A stretch of 64,000 nt of DNA from Sclerodactyla briareus (Eukaryota > Echinodermata > Holothuroidea > Dendrochirotida > Sclerodactylidae). A program made the position numbers and the translations under genes. Shown here in pieces: positions 52,228 to 63,356 of the stretch. How positions within the stretch are numbered: the stretch's first letter is position 1; each line of letters begins with the position of its first letter. Below the pieces are notes generated by a model. It was given only the letters and a program-made list of their open reading frames with translations. It was not told where the DNA came from and ran no database searches. The stretch lies in the NCBI GenBank assembly GCA_026419785.1, contig JAODTK010002076.1:186001-250000 (forward strand). Reading direction: 5' to 3'.

Positions 52228-53630
52228 GTGAGTACTATCCTGGGAGATGAGGCTCCAGCATTTTCCCTAAGAATCTTTCATGCCCTGATCTTTTTTTTTA
52301 AACAAAATATTTCTCAATTCCTACATGCCTGATAAATGCTTCAGAAACTTCAGTACCCATAAGAAGAACGAGGCCCAATTATTCAATACAAAGTCGGCCT
52401 ATTGTGAACATCTAGGTGGAAGCACAATAACGTACAGAGAAAACGATGCCTGCCTACGGGCAATCATATCAAAAGAAGTGGTAGTGGTACCTCAGTTATA
52501 TCCAGTTTAGTGTCCCATTCATGTTGTAGAATTTCCCAAATATGTACTGACAGAGTGAATTGGTGATAACTCCATAAAGCGTAAAATTTTAGGAATTTAA
52601 ATGAAAAAAAAAAAAAACACTTTTAGCACAGTAAACATGCACTGCCAATATTCAGTGTAACAGGGAAAAAAGGAAGCTTTCATGAACTAATGTCCACATG
52701 GTAATGAACTTTATAGTGTAAACCGCGGCAGGCAATGTGCACATAATGGCTGGTGAATAATCTTTTGAAGAAAATTTAGAAAGTGACAGTCGTCAAATAC
52801 ACTTGGGGACTCCTAACATTCAGCTGTTTGAAAAAAAATATGTGAGGCATATTGACACTGGATATCAGTAGCATCATGTATGGATGCAACTTAATACTAC
52901 ATATATTTATGGGTATGCAGAGATATGCAGAGGTATGCAACCCTCCTGCTGATGGGATAATTGGCGGCTGTCACTGGCAAAAACAACATAGCACCACCCC
53001 TGCATACATAGGGTCAGAAACAAGCCAAAACATGACAGAGAATTAGCGATATATATCTGGTACAGAGCAGCGTTTATATTTATGTCTGATCAAAGCCAGC
53101 ACATTACTCCTGAAGATCATGTTATTAATGAGAATTTTTTTCTGGACTAAACAATACAGTCACTTGAATATCAAGTATATTATGGAACTGTAGAACACTC
53201 CAATAACCAGAACTATGGCCAGTACATAAGTTCTTAATCAAATCACAACTTGTTTGGTCATCGAGAATAATTCAGCTATAAATCCAAGCCCTATGGCAAT
53301 ATAATTAAACACTATTTACCAGTACAAGTAATATACTCATAATAACATATCAATTACCAATCTCGTCACAGGGGGGAAGTGCATTTGTCAGGGGGTGATT
53401 ACATCAGTGCGCAGAACAAGCAAGGTGATATATACCAACATGATCTGTCACTGAACAGGATATTTGTAAAAGGGATCATCGATTCCTCCACAAGGTGTTG
53501 TGTCACCAATGCGGAGGGAGAAGCGACGTGCCATCAGGGGTTATAGGATGAAGCAGGGGTGTATAGTATGACATTAGTGTTGTGCCGCGTTCAGCATCAG
53601 TCGGCGGCTATGTATGGGACCGATGCCATC

Positions 53631-53731
53631 TTAGATATCATCATGTCAATATCATCTTCCTCACGTTTCGCTGGGGCCTTCGGCTGTTCGACCACAAGCT
53701 TGTTTCAAGTTGGACTGTTCGAGAATGAGAT
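53631..53731 (-). CDS. EIF5: eIF5 last coding exon with stop codon
   Basis: The exon follows a strong acceptor (tctccctgcag, 53732-53742). It reads KLVVEQPKAPAKREEDDIDM and, once a missing G is restored in GACATGATGAT, ends DDI-stop (TAA at 53631-53633). The C-terminal DDIDxDxI-stop is the signature end of eIF5. An in-frame TGA in the first third of the exon implies a further indel or a slightly later acceptor. The 3' UTR must run left from here; I found no clear AATAAA on the minus strand down to about 52.5 kb, so the cleavage site is unplaced. Confidence 0.86.
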
Positions 53732-56700
53732 CTGCAGGGAGATAGAAAATAACATAGCAAAGTAAAGGGTGAGTGATTATGGCAATGAAATGTAGCATTG
53801 TATCTCTATGTTATTGTTTGTCTCACAAATCCATGACTCCTGACCCATATGTGCCATGGAGCTTAAATGAAGGGTCCCCATTTAATGGAAAAATTTTGAA
53901 GGTTCCATTCAGAGGTAGAAGATCATGTGAGGTCAAATTACCTAATGTTCATCTTCCAACTGTGATGAGGTTGAAAGTTAAAGGAGAATGTAGTAGATTT
54001 TTTCAGAGGAAATATATGAGCTATGACAGTGTTAATGTTCAGCAGGGTACGACATTCTGAGAAGGATTCTGCTTTTACTCAACCCCTTGATTATAAAGGT
54101 TTGTTTTTCAATATGATTGATTGCAAATAATTTAAGGAAAAGTGCACATAATTTTAGGCAATTTAGCATCAATTTGTATCTCCACAGTATATACTTTAGT
54201 AATTCATTGGAAAAGCGTGCATCGAATTGCTCATTGGTGCTTATGATAGGTAATGAAAAAATAAAGAACATATATTCCTGTAGTCGGGGTTGTGGGACAT
54301 CATAATTAGACTGTTCAAGTCTCGACATTATTTGAGGGGAAAATGGCGGCGCCCATTCTCAAGTTTTAAATGCACCTAAATTCGGAAAGGAACACTTTAT
54401 TGGATTTTTTTTGCATAAAATACTGCTCCTTATATGAAAAGATTACTTTCAGGGTTATTCTCCTTTCATATGTGTAGTCCACATACAATCAGCAAAGGTC
54501 ATGGGGAGGTCCATTAGAGGTTAAACGACTTGACTGTGATATCCCACAAATCGATGAAATACTGTGAGGTTGAAGTTGGGATATGCAGTCAACATATAGT
54601 GGACATTGTAAGGTCACTCAAGGTAAAAAATTATTAAAATGTTCATACATTCATTATACTTGTGGATGCTATGAGGTTTAAAGGTGGGATACATCGTGAA
54701 TATTTACAGGCTAATCCTGTGTAAAACCACACTTTTTCAGGATAGATACAATTTATAATTAGTGCATCAACACAGCCCGATATATATACATGTCTTCAAT
54801 AGTCATGTAACAGCCTGAAACTAGCACCGGTGAAAAGGAAAGAGGGCATACAACCCAAATTTGGAAGTTGCCTTGTTGAGATACTCCCTAGTTTCCTTTG
54901 AGAAATGCAAAAGGCCTCCCATAGACCCTATACTGTAAATGCTGCATTTTTGCGGCCTTGATATCCAGCAAACGAGAATAGGTCATCCCTCATGAATGAG
55001 TGAGGTTTTATTCTTGATTTTTTGTATGCTTCCTATTCGGACCGCATCTTATTTTGTTTGGTACAGATTTTTGAGAGTGCATGTTTTACTTACTGCTTCA
55101 CCCCTGATGCACATGGCAAATGTTGCATAGCTGATTGTGCTTTATCAGTACACTCAAATCGCTGAAATTCATCTGGGATTTTGACTGTCTATTGTATATG
55201 GGAAATACCAAAAGGCCAGGTCATATTTACTGACCATCTGGCCTTTCTGGTCAACACAGGTGTTACGGTTTTAGCCTGTTGAAACAGGCGTTGACTTTGT
55301 TAACCTGGTATCCAGCCTCATTCCTCATATGAGCAGATGACGCTTCAACCAATCGGGATTGCCTAAACAAACGCTATGCGCCTCCGTCCGTCGCTGTCAA
55401 AAAACTGAATCATGGCAAAAAAAGGACTGTGGGCGGTGCAACGTCAACGATGATTGCACAATCAGAGATTCTCTCTTTTACTAAATTGCGGAAACGGCCC
55501 ATCCTGGTAATTACTCTATTGATCTGAATCTGGAATGGCTTAGACAACTTCCACTATTGTTGCATATGTTAGATGAGTATTCCCCAATTGAGATTCATAT
55601 TTCTCTGAACTGTGCTGCGATACCGAACAAGCTGCAATAGACTTGCGCATAGCTAAAACGTGGCTTCGGTTCATTTTAGGCTTCAAATGCATCCATTCTC
55701 TTCGATAATAATTCCGGTATTGTGAAAGCCTCCTGTAAATACCATGCCAAAATATGGGGCCGATTTTCGCAAAATCTATTCGGGGTTGCTCTCATCCATA
55801 TCAACGTACGCCCATGTGCTACTAATGACTGACATCTACGTCACCCAATTGGATGAAGCATACGAATCCCAACTTTTTTTTTATTTGTAATGACGTCCTG
55901 CAGACTATATGTTAGTGATATTCGATCGTGGTATATACTAAAGTGAAGCCCCTCTATCTACGGCTTCCTCGCAATCGTTGCTTTAGCAGGCTATTACACT
56001 CCTGGCTAGGCACCCTCGATTTCAAACTACCACTGGTTCAACCCGGTGCCTACACCTTTCTTCTTCAGTTATGTAGCAATGTCTATTCTCTCTCCATTGG
56101 TCCGTTCATAGCATCACGCATACAATGGCCGTAGCTCGCCAGGAAGACTCTGCGATTGGACTGGGACCTTCTCGCTGTTCTGATGCTCTATAGGCCACAG
56201 CCCGTGGATAACTGTAGGCCAACTATGGCACACACGGCATGACTACAGCAACTTGACCTACGTTTCTGTATCATATGAGCTCTCCCCGTGTGCACAAAAG
56301 AACCATTCGGTAATGTTGTAAATTTCAGTTTTCATTGCAATTCAACCATATTTATTGCCATGCCTATCTAAGGCGTTTTCAAATGATTTCTTTCTTCGCT
56401 GGATATTGCAACAGGAACATGGCTACAACACTAGTTAACTTTCAAGATTAATAGGTGGAATACAAATACATATATTAGAAGACTTTGGGTCGTTTAGTGC
56501 GTTTTTGGGTAGGAAGTCATAACTATTCAGTGCTTCCCAGTTCAGGCACTAAACAAAGCAACAGCATCATTTCATGACGACATTTTACATAGATACCCTG
56601 TGTGGGAGTGCTTGTTGTAAGCAATGTGTAACTGTTCATACAACAATGCATCATGTAACAAAGAATCCAAGTTTACTGTAGCACCACTGAGAAAACTTGC

Positions 56701-57884
56701 AAAGACTGGCAATTTACACATTGCAGATGGGTGCAAGGTGCCAGGCTGAAAGGTGAAAAAAACAATACCTATATACAGCGTGCATCACAACCTAGTATAC
56801 TCATAATACAACTGCCAAAAACTATCCACAGATCCACCTGTAAACCACCTCAGCACCCAAATCTGCTAACATACAACAGTTCTCCCTCCTAATCACTGAC
56901 AAAATCCTACGTACCTTCAACCTGTTTAGAGACACTGTACAAACCCAATTTGGCATTTCCCTGCATCTCATCGGGATGCACTCCGGTTTTAAAACACTAT
57001 AAATAGGTATATCTGAATGCTGTCATCACTGATAAAATGGAAATGGAGTCGAAGGCTGCATGTCAGAGCACCTTCAAATGAGGTGTAATCTGGTGCAATG
57101 AGACGCCAAAATGCATTGGGTGACAGTGCTGTTCAATTTGGATTCATCTGAAATGCAGTGCAACCGTAAAACAGGTTTGTATGATGTCCCTTACAAACAG
57201 CCTTTTCTACATATGGTTATACACTTTCAGTCACCACAATCTTATACAACACGAACCCACTCTCTCCATCTCAACAGTACCAATCCCTCTCTGCCTCTGG
57301 CACCACCTACTGCTGTGTCTTTGTCCTTATACTACTGATCTTCCCGGCCGATCCACATTTCCTTCCCCCTCTCCTAATACCTTTGCGTTAAGACCCATTT
57401 GTTTTAGCCCTTCTTGAAGCTGGATCGTTCTCATCTGTCTACACAGACAAATATGCACCCAACTGACTGAAATAATCGCCTTGTTCCAATTACCAAATGT
57501 GCCGTGGTTCATGTGAGACGATATCATGTTTGAATTGTCACGCCAAATGGCAATTCTCGATTTCACATGTGGGTAACGAACCCCTGTTACGGTCCAACCG
57601 TTCACAGACCTATTTTAATATCCTGATCGGGGGTGGTTTTCCCTACAGTGATGTGACTGGATCATCTCAATTATTGGAGCAGATTCATTCGAACAGACGT
57701 TATACAAACACAACACCGAGAGTATGTTTGTGGCTGAATGGCGCACTGCAGATTCGCGGTGGTGACAAAATCATCTGGTTACGGGAATGTCATATCATCG
57801 TCTAACCGAGACTTCCTCCCACAATGCTGTCTGACTGTCTCCCTCACCCCCCACCAGCCTGCTGCATCTATGATCTGTATGTAC
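53732..57884 (-). other. EIF5: eIF5 last intron
   Basis: This 4.1-kb intron precedes the final coding exon. It contains an AAAATGGCGGC motif at 54340-54350 that would encode only eight residues, and a stem-forming sequence at about 55212-55249 (AAAGGCCAG paired with CTGGCCTTT). No additional exon is supported. Confidence 0.65.
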
Positions 57885-57991
57885 CTCAATTCTTCATCTT
57901 CTTCCTCACTGCTATCCTCTCGGCTCCTTGAGCCACTTGAGGAATGTTGCAGCCTCTCGTGGAACTGTACAGAGATGTCATTGGTCACATA
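57885..57991 (-). CDS. EIF5: eIF5 C-terminal exon with acidic tail
   Basis: The peptide reads YVTNDISVQFHER, then in a shifted frame AATFLKWLKEP, then EDSSEEEDEEL. In eIF5 the corresponding order is KYVSKELA.EIR..A.PF..WLKEAEEE, followed by an acidic patch. The WLKE motif and the Glu/Asp run make the assignment firm. The donor is TTGAG|GTACAT (57879-57884). The acceptor is uncertain by a few bases: CAAGAG|TAT is used here, giving direct continuity from WGLK, and CCAAG|AG is the alternative. Conserved residues occur in two frames in about 105 bases, consistent with indel error. Confidence 0.88.
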
Positions 57992-58029
57992 CTCTTGGGC
58001 ATGGCGGTCAATGAAAAACACCAGAATCC

Positions 58030-58260
58030 GTTCCGTTAGGAGTTATAGTTGGGGGGAGGGGGAGGTAAGCTTAGAAAAAATAACATTTAAAATATGTAAT
58101 TAGTGGAAATGTATTCTCGGGTCTCAACATTGAGAGGTTTTGTTTGAAGGCTACTGAGGCTTGCACCACTTGTTAAATTGGCTGCAAATGAATAGGCAAA
58201 CCCTGAATGGATGTAAGCACTGCTAAAAATCAAACCCCAGGAAACCAAACCCAATAGGCC
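58030..58260 (+). repeat. Dispersed repeat, copy 2
   Basis: Diverged copy of 2190-2400 starting at GGGGGAGGTAAGCTTAGAAA, inside an eIF5 intron. Confidence 0.5.
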
Positions 58261-58825
58261 AGTTCAGAGTTATAGTTTAGTGAGATGGTAATGATATTCT
58301 GTCAAAGGTCATGAGGGAACTCCAGCAGTTCGATGTTGAACGTACGTGTGCAGAAAGATCTTTAGAAACTCTCCTGCCGAAAAAAATACAAATCCTGACC
58401 GACAAAAACTTTACAGATTCCCCCCCCCCCCTAATACTATTCAACATAACATCAAAAGCATGGGATGAATTAGTTGCGTTTTCAAATGTGGTGAAAGTGG
58501 TGAGCATGCTTATTAGCAACTTTCGTTTTAATTTAAAACTTGTAGGCAGGGGGACAGATTCAAAAATAGCTATGTCACCTTGCAAAATCCTCCTTACATC
58601 AGAGGACCTTCGAACCCACCAGAAGGTCTTGAAATTTCACTTTGAGATTTATCTCTTCCAATTAAATGTTTGATATGCCATTACTGTGTATTTTTGAGCT
58701 CCACTTGAATGAGTAGAGAAAATGTTGTCGTGGTTTCACCAGGGACTATAATGGCCGTATGCACCAGAGTCCAATGTGGATTAAACCAATTTGAAGTTAG
58801 CAATGGTTGAGAACTTGCAAAAATG

Positions 58826-58870
<45 letters not shown>
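58826..58870. repeat. 45-base poly(A) tract
   Basis: An uninterrupted run of 45 A. Flanks share TTGCAAA (58816 side and 58873 side), but no retroposed body is recognised next to it. Confidence 0.9.
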
Positions 58871-58872
<2 letters not shown>

Positions 58873-59291
58873 TTGCAAATTGCCAGACCGGGCAGGTAAA
58901 CAGTGATATTTTAAGGGCAAAAAGTAGAACCACTCAATTGTGACCATTGAATCAGGAATGCCAACGTCAAAAGAAATATTTTCTCTGCTTACTGGATGGG
59001 AGACGTCCTTTGCCTCATTTGGAATTTTTGAAAACGTCCCAGTTTAGAATATTCAAATTTGACCTTTCCACCAAACCCCTAATAAATGACGTCTTGCCAA
59101 TGAACTTTTCATACATAATACATAACCTACTAAAGTGTCATTGGTGATCATTTGGAATTTACCATGGCAGTGAGGAATGCAACGTTAATGCAGCAAACAA
59201 AATGTTAGTTACTGACACACACATACAGTTGACCACCAGGTCCCCCCATGAGGATACTAAGACATGTTTGATGACTACTAGTAATCCCCCC

Positions 59292-59322
59292 GGGGGGTGG
59301 GGGGGGGATGGGGGGAGGGGTG
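59292..59322 (+). repeat. G-run cluster in an eIF5 intron
   Basis: Runs of 6, 9, 6 and 4 G with one- or two-base loops; this fits a quadruplex motif on the strand opposite to eIF5 coding. Confidence 0.7.
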
Positions 59323-59702
59323 GACTGATTATTGACAGGCGTGATCAGGCGCCTCGTAACCATTGACCTCTTGAAGTACCCTAAACACGTATTTGTCTGG
59401 GACAAAAAAAAGCACCCTAAATAAGTATAACCACAATATTTGTTAACCTAAACAAGGCTTCCGACTTCCAAATTCAGTCTTTCCCCTGGATATTCCCCAA
59501 AAACAATAGGTTTCTACAAAAAATAAAATACGCCCTCTTCCTTAATTCTAGTGGATTTTTGCACCCTTTCCACGTTCACACGTATCGTACCCGTATTTTT
59601 TAAAAGTACCCTATTTATGTGAATTCTTGGTTACACATGACACTCTCTTGTGAATGGCGAGTGCCCCCTCCCCCCTAGTAATCCTCCAAATGAATGACTA
59701 AC

Positions 59703-59873
59703 CTTGAGTCCCCATTCGTGGAAGACCTCCTCGTCGACCAGATCCATATCATACATCACCTTGAGGATTGAGGCTACCTTGGCATCAGTTTCTCAGGATG
59801 AACGTTTCCACAGAGCTGCTCAAGGCCGCCCAGCAGGGGGGGGGGCTTTGGGCCTTGTGGTTTGATTGGTGAA
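59703..59873 (-). CDS. EIF5: eIF5 C-terminal HEAT domain exon
   Basis: The exon encodes NHKAQ, then GGLEQLCGNVHPEKLMP, then after one restored A (CCAAGG for CCAAAGG) KVASILKVMYDMDLVDEEVF followed by HEWGLK. This matches eIF5's KKAQ..LL.GLE....., K..HILK.MYD.D.L.EE.. and W motifs, the conserved aromatic/acidic boxes of the W2-type domain. Acceptor tctttctag is at 59874-59882 and donor CTCAAG|GTTAGT at 59697-59702. A run of nine Gs at about 59837-59845 is another likely error site; the LLGG segment sits there. Confidence 0.94.
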
Positions 59874-60323
59874 CTAGAAAGAAGGCAGGAACCAGAAATA
59901 AGGTAGGGTTGGTCGTGCCAGATTATTCAAACAAATACTTCCACACCTTGTGGTTTTGACAGAGCAAGAGATGAGTTAACACTGTGAAATGGTCAAATTT
60001 CCAAGAAATAGCAAATTTTCCTAATGAGCAAGAACTTTTTCCTTCAGAATAAAACAAGCCAATTCAAACGTGACTTTCTGCTTAACATACATTCCTCTCT
60101 ATGTGTTCATTTACATTCATTCATCATCAGGATCAGTATCCAGGGGCCAACAACCGGTGTGGTCCACAAGCCAAATGTAGAACAAATGCCCTCCTCTTCC
60201 CATGAACTCAAAATCTCATTTGTATTGTTCTCATATTCTTCTATCAGACCACCTAGACCACCATTCAGGGTTGGAGGGCCTTCAGATGAGCACCCTTGTA
60301 CCACGAAGAACAGGACAGCTTAC

Positions 60324-60490
60324 CCGGAGAGAAAAATGCTTTGACGATTATAGTTTCAGCTGCTTGAGGATATTCTCATCTAGCAGAACCTCGGCCAGGA
60401 CAAGTGGGCACTTGTCCTTGTGTCCAGGCGCTCCCCCTCAAGCGCTATCTCCTTATCCTTGCCAATCAGCTGGTTGTCTGCCTTCAGTTT
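60324..60490 (-). CDS. EIF5: eIF5 C-terminal domain exon
   Basis: The peptide reads KLKADNQLIGKDKEIALEGE then RLDT. After restoring one A in ACAAGGAC the frame continues KDKCPLVLAEVLLDENILKQ, corresponding to eIF5's ..DKEI..EAERLD....PLVLTEVLF..KI..QI.. near the start of the C-terminal domain. Acceptor ctctccag is at 60491-60498 and donor TCCGG|GTAAGC at 60318-60323. A second frame change is needed near the 3' end, where YNRQSIFL fits the conserved KYRRHFLRF position. Confidence 0.93.
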
Positions 60491-60690
60491 CTGGAGAGAA
60501 AGAAAACGTAAACATCAAGTTGCTAGATAGAACCACTGCATGTACTTATCATGGGGTAGACTACACAAGAAGGTGATTGAATTGTATGTTCAATAACACC
60601 CGCTATATGTTTTGGCTGTCAAGTTGCAAAGTTGTAGGCATCCCCCTTTTTGGTCACCTCTTATAGCAGTCAAGGTTCAGGCATGCAAGG

Positions 60691-61080
60691 GACGGTAGAT
60701 TAGCTCAGTTGGTAGAGCTCCAGACTGCAAAACAATTGATTGCGAGTTCGGAGCCATGGAAGCCCAAGGACTTTTCAGCAAATGTCTCCCGAAATAGCCA
60801 CCGCATCCCACATGTAGAGTCGGGGGTACTTGGTGAGGTGACTTGTAAAAGAGTAGTGAGTGCGAGCGCCCTGTGCAAGCGTGCTCGATACCCCAGAGGA
60901 CACAATGAAGTGAGGTACTGAAATGGTGCATAGGGGATGGGAACAAGCAAGAGGTGCCTGCTGAATGCTACGGATGTGACAAGTCACTAATGATCCCGGG
61001 TAATATTTGTAAAGCGCTTTGTTGAGCAGCCTTCAACCGGAAAAAGCGCTACATAAGAACCAGATATAAAATTACTATTA
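60691..61080 (+). mobile_element. tRNA-derived SINE in an eIF5 intron
   Basis: A tRNA-like head carries an A box (TAGCTCAGTTGG, 60701-60712) and a B box (CGAGTTCGGAG, 60743-60753, close to GGTTCGANTCC). It is followed by an unrelated body and a tail ending GAAAAAGCGCTACATAAG near 61050, then an AT-rich end. The same tail motif ends the SINE at 35297-35612. No tRNA cloverleaf 3' half or CCA-ready acceptor follows the B box, so this is a SINE and not a tRNA gene. Confidence 0.8.
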
Positions 61081-61656
61081 TGACGAACGGGGATATTAAG
61101 AGGGATATGCTTACTGCGACTGACAACAAGAATGGTTAGTTCTTATAGCAGCTTGGCCAAAAAACTGCTGGACATCGTACCCATGGTCACCGCTGACATG
61201 TCACACTATGATTACCCCCGTTGCAGATTAACCTGGAACTGTGAGGTAGGTCCAGAAGTTAGGTTAAAACGAAACAGCCATGTTTGGCTGGAGAGTTAAG
61301 AGCCATGTGCAACAAATCTGAAGGCAGCCAAGCAAACCGCTGGCTGTGAAATATTCCAACATTTCTGGCAACAGTGGGGCGACAATGTCAATCTTGGGGA
61401 AAGTTATGTGTTTGGTTTCCGCTTATGTTTTGTCTCAGGATAACGATTCATCTGGCCGGACACCATTTTAAATTTGAAAGTTCAAGATTTGATTGCATTG
61501 ATGTGAAAATTCCATGCAAATGTGGCCGGACATCAGTGAAGACATCAGTGAAGACAAAACCATAATATCCCTGAAGTCGGGATAAAATCACTCTGTGTGG
61601 GAATAAGGACTGTGGCAGAAAATCTAATCCATTCATTCCAGAACAGACAGTCCTAC

Positions 61657-61820
61657 CTTCACGGTAGTCAAAGAATGCTTGGAGTCTCTCAGTCTGGGTC
61701 AGTTCCAGGTCGTGGGTCATGGTGAGTCTTGGCTCCAAAGGTGAGCTCCTTCATCCTCTCAGCGACTGCATCCTTTGAAGTATCCACCGACCACTCCACA
61801 TCATCAGCGCCGTCATCCTC
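61657..61820 (-). CDS. EIF5: eIF5 linker exon (acidic DWEV-like motif)
   Basis: The peptide starts EDDGADDVEWSVDTSKDAVA and continues with ERMKELTFGAK, then in a shifted frame MTHDLELTQTERLQAFFDY. This is the eIF5 linker: an acidic patch with Trp, then VDTS..A...RM.E, leading into ..LT...DLE.T..ER...FFD at the start of the C-terminal HEAT (W2-type) domain, which binds eIF2-beta and eIF1. Acceptor catctcag is at 61821-61828 and donor CGTGAAG|GTAGGA at 61651-61656. The exon joins cleanly after NNTT of the exon at 63140-63356. One frame break lies near ACTCACCATG; a base is gained or two are lost. Confidence 0.92.
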
Positions 61821-63139
61821 CTGAGATGGCCAATGAAAATTGTTGATATTAAAGGACAACTGCAGGATGAATATATAGCTGGAGAAAACCGAATGCGTCA
61901 GTCCCAAAACCCGAAGTTCATACCACTTTCCCGTGACAGAGTTACAGTCCTTTGAAGTTTGTGTATGTGTATTTGCCCAGATCGAAAGCATTTTAATCAT
62001 GCAATATGAATTATCTCATAGTTCACAACCCTGCGAACATTCTTTGTTTCCTGCTGAAATTCACACATTAATTTCACTTCGAAAGCATTTATTCTATGGG
62101 AAAGGTTGTCTTTAAGTGATTTGTAGGTGTTCTGTGTTACTTGGCGAGGGAAATACAACAAACTTCCGCTAAATGTTGACTTATTCAACAAAATGAAACA
62201 ATGAAATACATATCAATTTACTGGGTTGTCCATGTGGTGCGTCATCGTTATTGTGCACCATTGGGATTCTCCCCAATTCTCTCATATGACCAATCTTTGA
62301 ACGCCAGAAACCTTACATAGGAAAATCGTATTAAAATGGGGTTTCACAACCTATAGATACCGTTCTCCATTCTCTACGTATAACCTCTGTTATATCCGAC
62401 CTGCAGTTGCCTTTAAATGTGACAGTTTGATGGATCTTGAATGAAATTTCCCTAAAACTAATTTACACAAAACCTCCTACGGTCTAAGATGGGTGTGGAC
62501 ATGCGAGATACAGCCTGCCATGGCTACACTGCTACAGCCTAGCCTAAGGTACGCAATATTTCCTCATAGGACGATCAGAATTTTCTTGCAAATTTGACTT
62601 TTGAATCTGAAACTGATTACAAATCTCAAAGACAACAATTGGGAAGAAGTAGGGGCTAGTAGAATCTGGTTCGATGACAACAGAGCAGGTTGAATTGTTT
62701 AAACTAATTCCCCCCCCCCCGCAACAAACGACTAACCATGTTTTGTTTGTAACAAGTGGTGCCAGACCCTTGCCCACTGTTTATCCAAAGTCTAGAAAGA
62801 TTATCTCAGCAGCTGCTGTGAGTGGGTAATGTTTATAGATACATAAGTTATACATATAAGTCATTAAGACACATATGGGCAATTCCAGCTAAACCGGGCA
62901 CTAAAATATCAAACTATTTATTTTGCTTCACAAAGTATTCCATTATGTGATAGACATTCAAATAAAATTCCTTAAAGTTTTGTACCAAACGGGATTTGTT
63001 TGCAATTTTGTATTATATAAACGAGAAACGCTACTTGGGGATAAATATTCCTCCAAAACATCATGCATAGCAATTGATTGGCATTTTCAATGTCGCTGTG
63101 GAGGTAATTACCATGATACTGCATAATTCAGGTTCTTAC
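61821..63139 (-). other. EIF5: eIF5 intron between linker exons
   Basis: This intron is bounded by GTAAGAA at 63133-63139 and catctcag at 61821-61828. The protein reads straight through from NNTT to EDDG, so no exon is missing. It contains a poly-C run near 62710 and no recognised repeat. Confidence 0.75.
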
Positions 63140-63356
63140 CGTGGTGTTGTTCAGGTCTGTCGTCTCCTCAGCTTGCTTGTTCTTCTCCTCTTTGCGGTCC
63201 TTACGCTTGGTCTTACTCTCGCCGTAGCCTTGGGGTCCATCTCTGGTGGTTCTTCACGATGAACTGTGTGACCGGTGGGTCAATGGAGGAACTCCATGAT
63301 GGCCCGCAGGCAATGCACCGCGGGCCATTTGTGCCCTTCTTCACTTTCTGCATGTG
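63140..63356 (-). CDS. EIF5: eIF5 exon encoding the zinc-binding end of the N-terminal domain and the linker
   Basis: eIF5 is the GTPase-activating protein for eIF2 in the 43S/48S initiation complex. This exon covers the second half of its zinc-ribbon and the basic linker. The peptide reads HMQKVKKGTNGPRCIACG, matching the CxACG knuckle of eIF5, then after a frame change TQFIVKNH, then in a third frame the charged stretch ESKTKRKDRKEEKNKQAEE. Acceptor cattctgcag lies at 63357-63366 and donor ACCACG|GTAAGAA at 63133-63139. The N-terminal exons, including the catalytic Arg and the first CxxC, lie to the right of the window. Frame changes inside one exon, with conserved residues in each frame, point to sequence errors. 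Confidence 0.88.

Larger units (their letters stand above)
57992..59702 (-). other. EIF5: eIF5 intron with poly(A) tract and G-rich block
   Basis: The intron contains a dispersed-repeat copy (58030-58260, related to 2190-2400), a 45-base poly(A) tract (58826-58870) and a G-rich block (59292-59322). A 120-codon plus-strand frame at 58311-58673 has no recognisable similarity or splice context. Confidence 0.6.

Noticed and set aside
60701-60760. A tRNA gene
   Set aside because: A and B boxes are present, but the acceptor stem and 3' half do not pair; a SINE body and tail follow.
53631-63356. eIF5 as a processed or decayed pseudogene because of frameshifts
   Set aside because: Introns with good splice sites are retained and conserved residues persist on both sides of each break; the breaks are mostly single-base changes at short homopolymers, as in the KLC exons.
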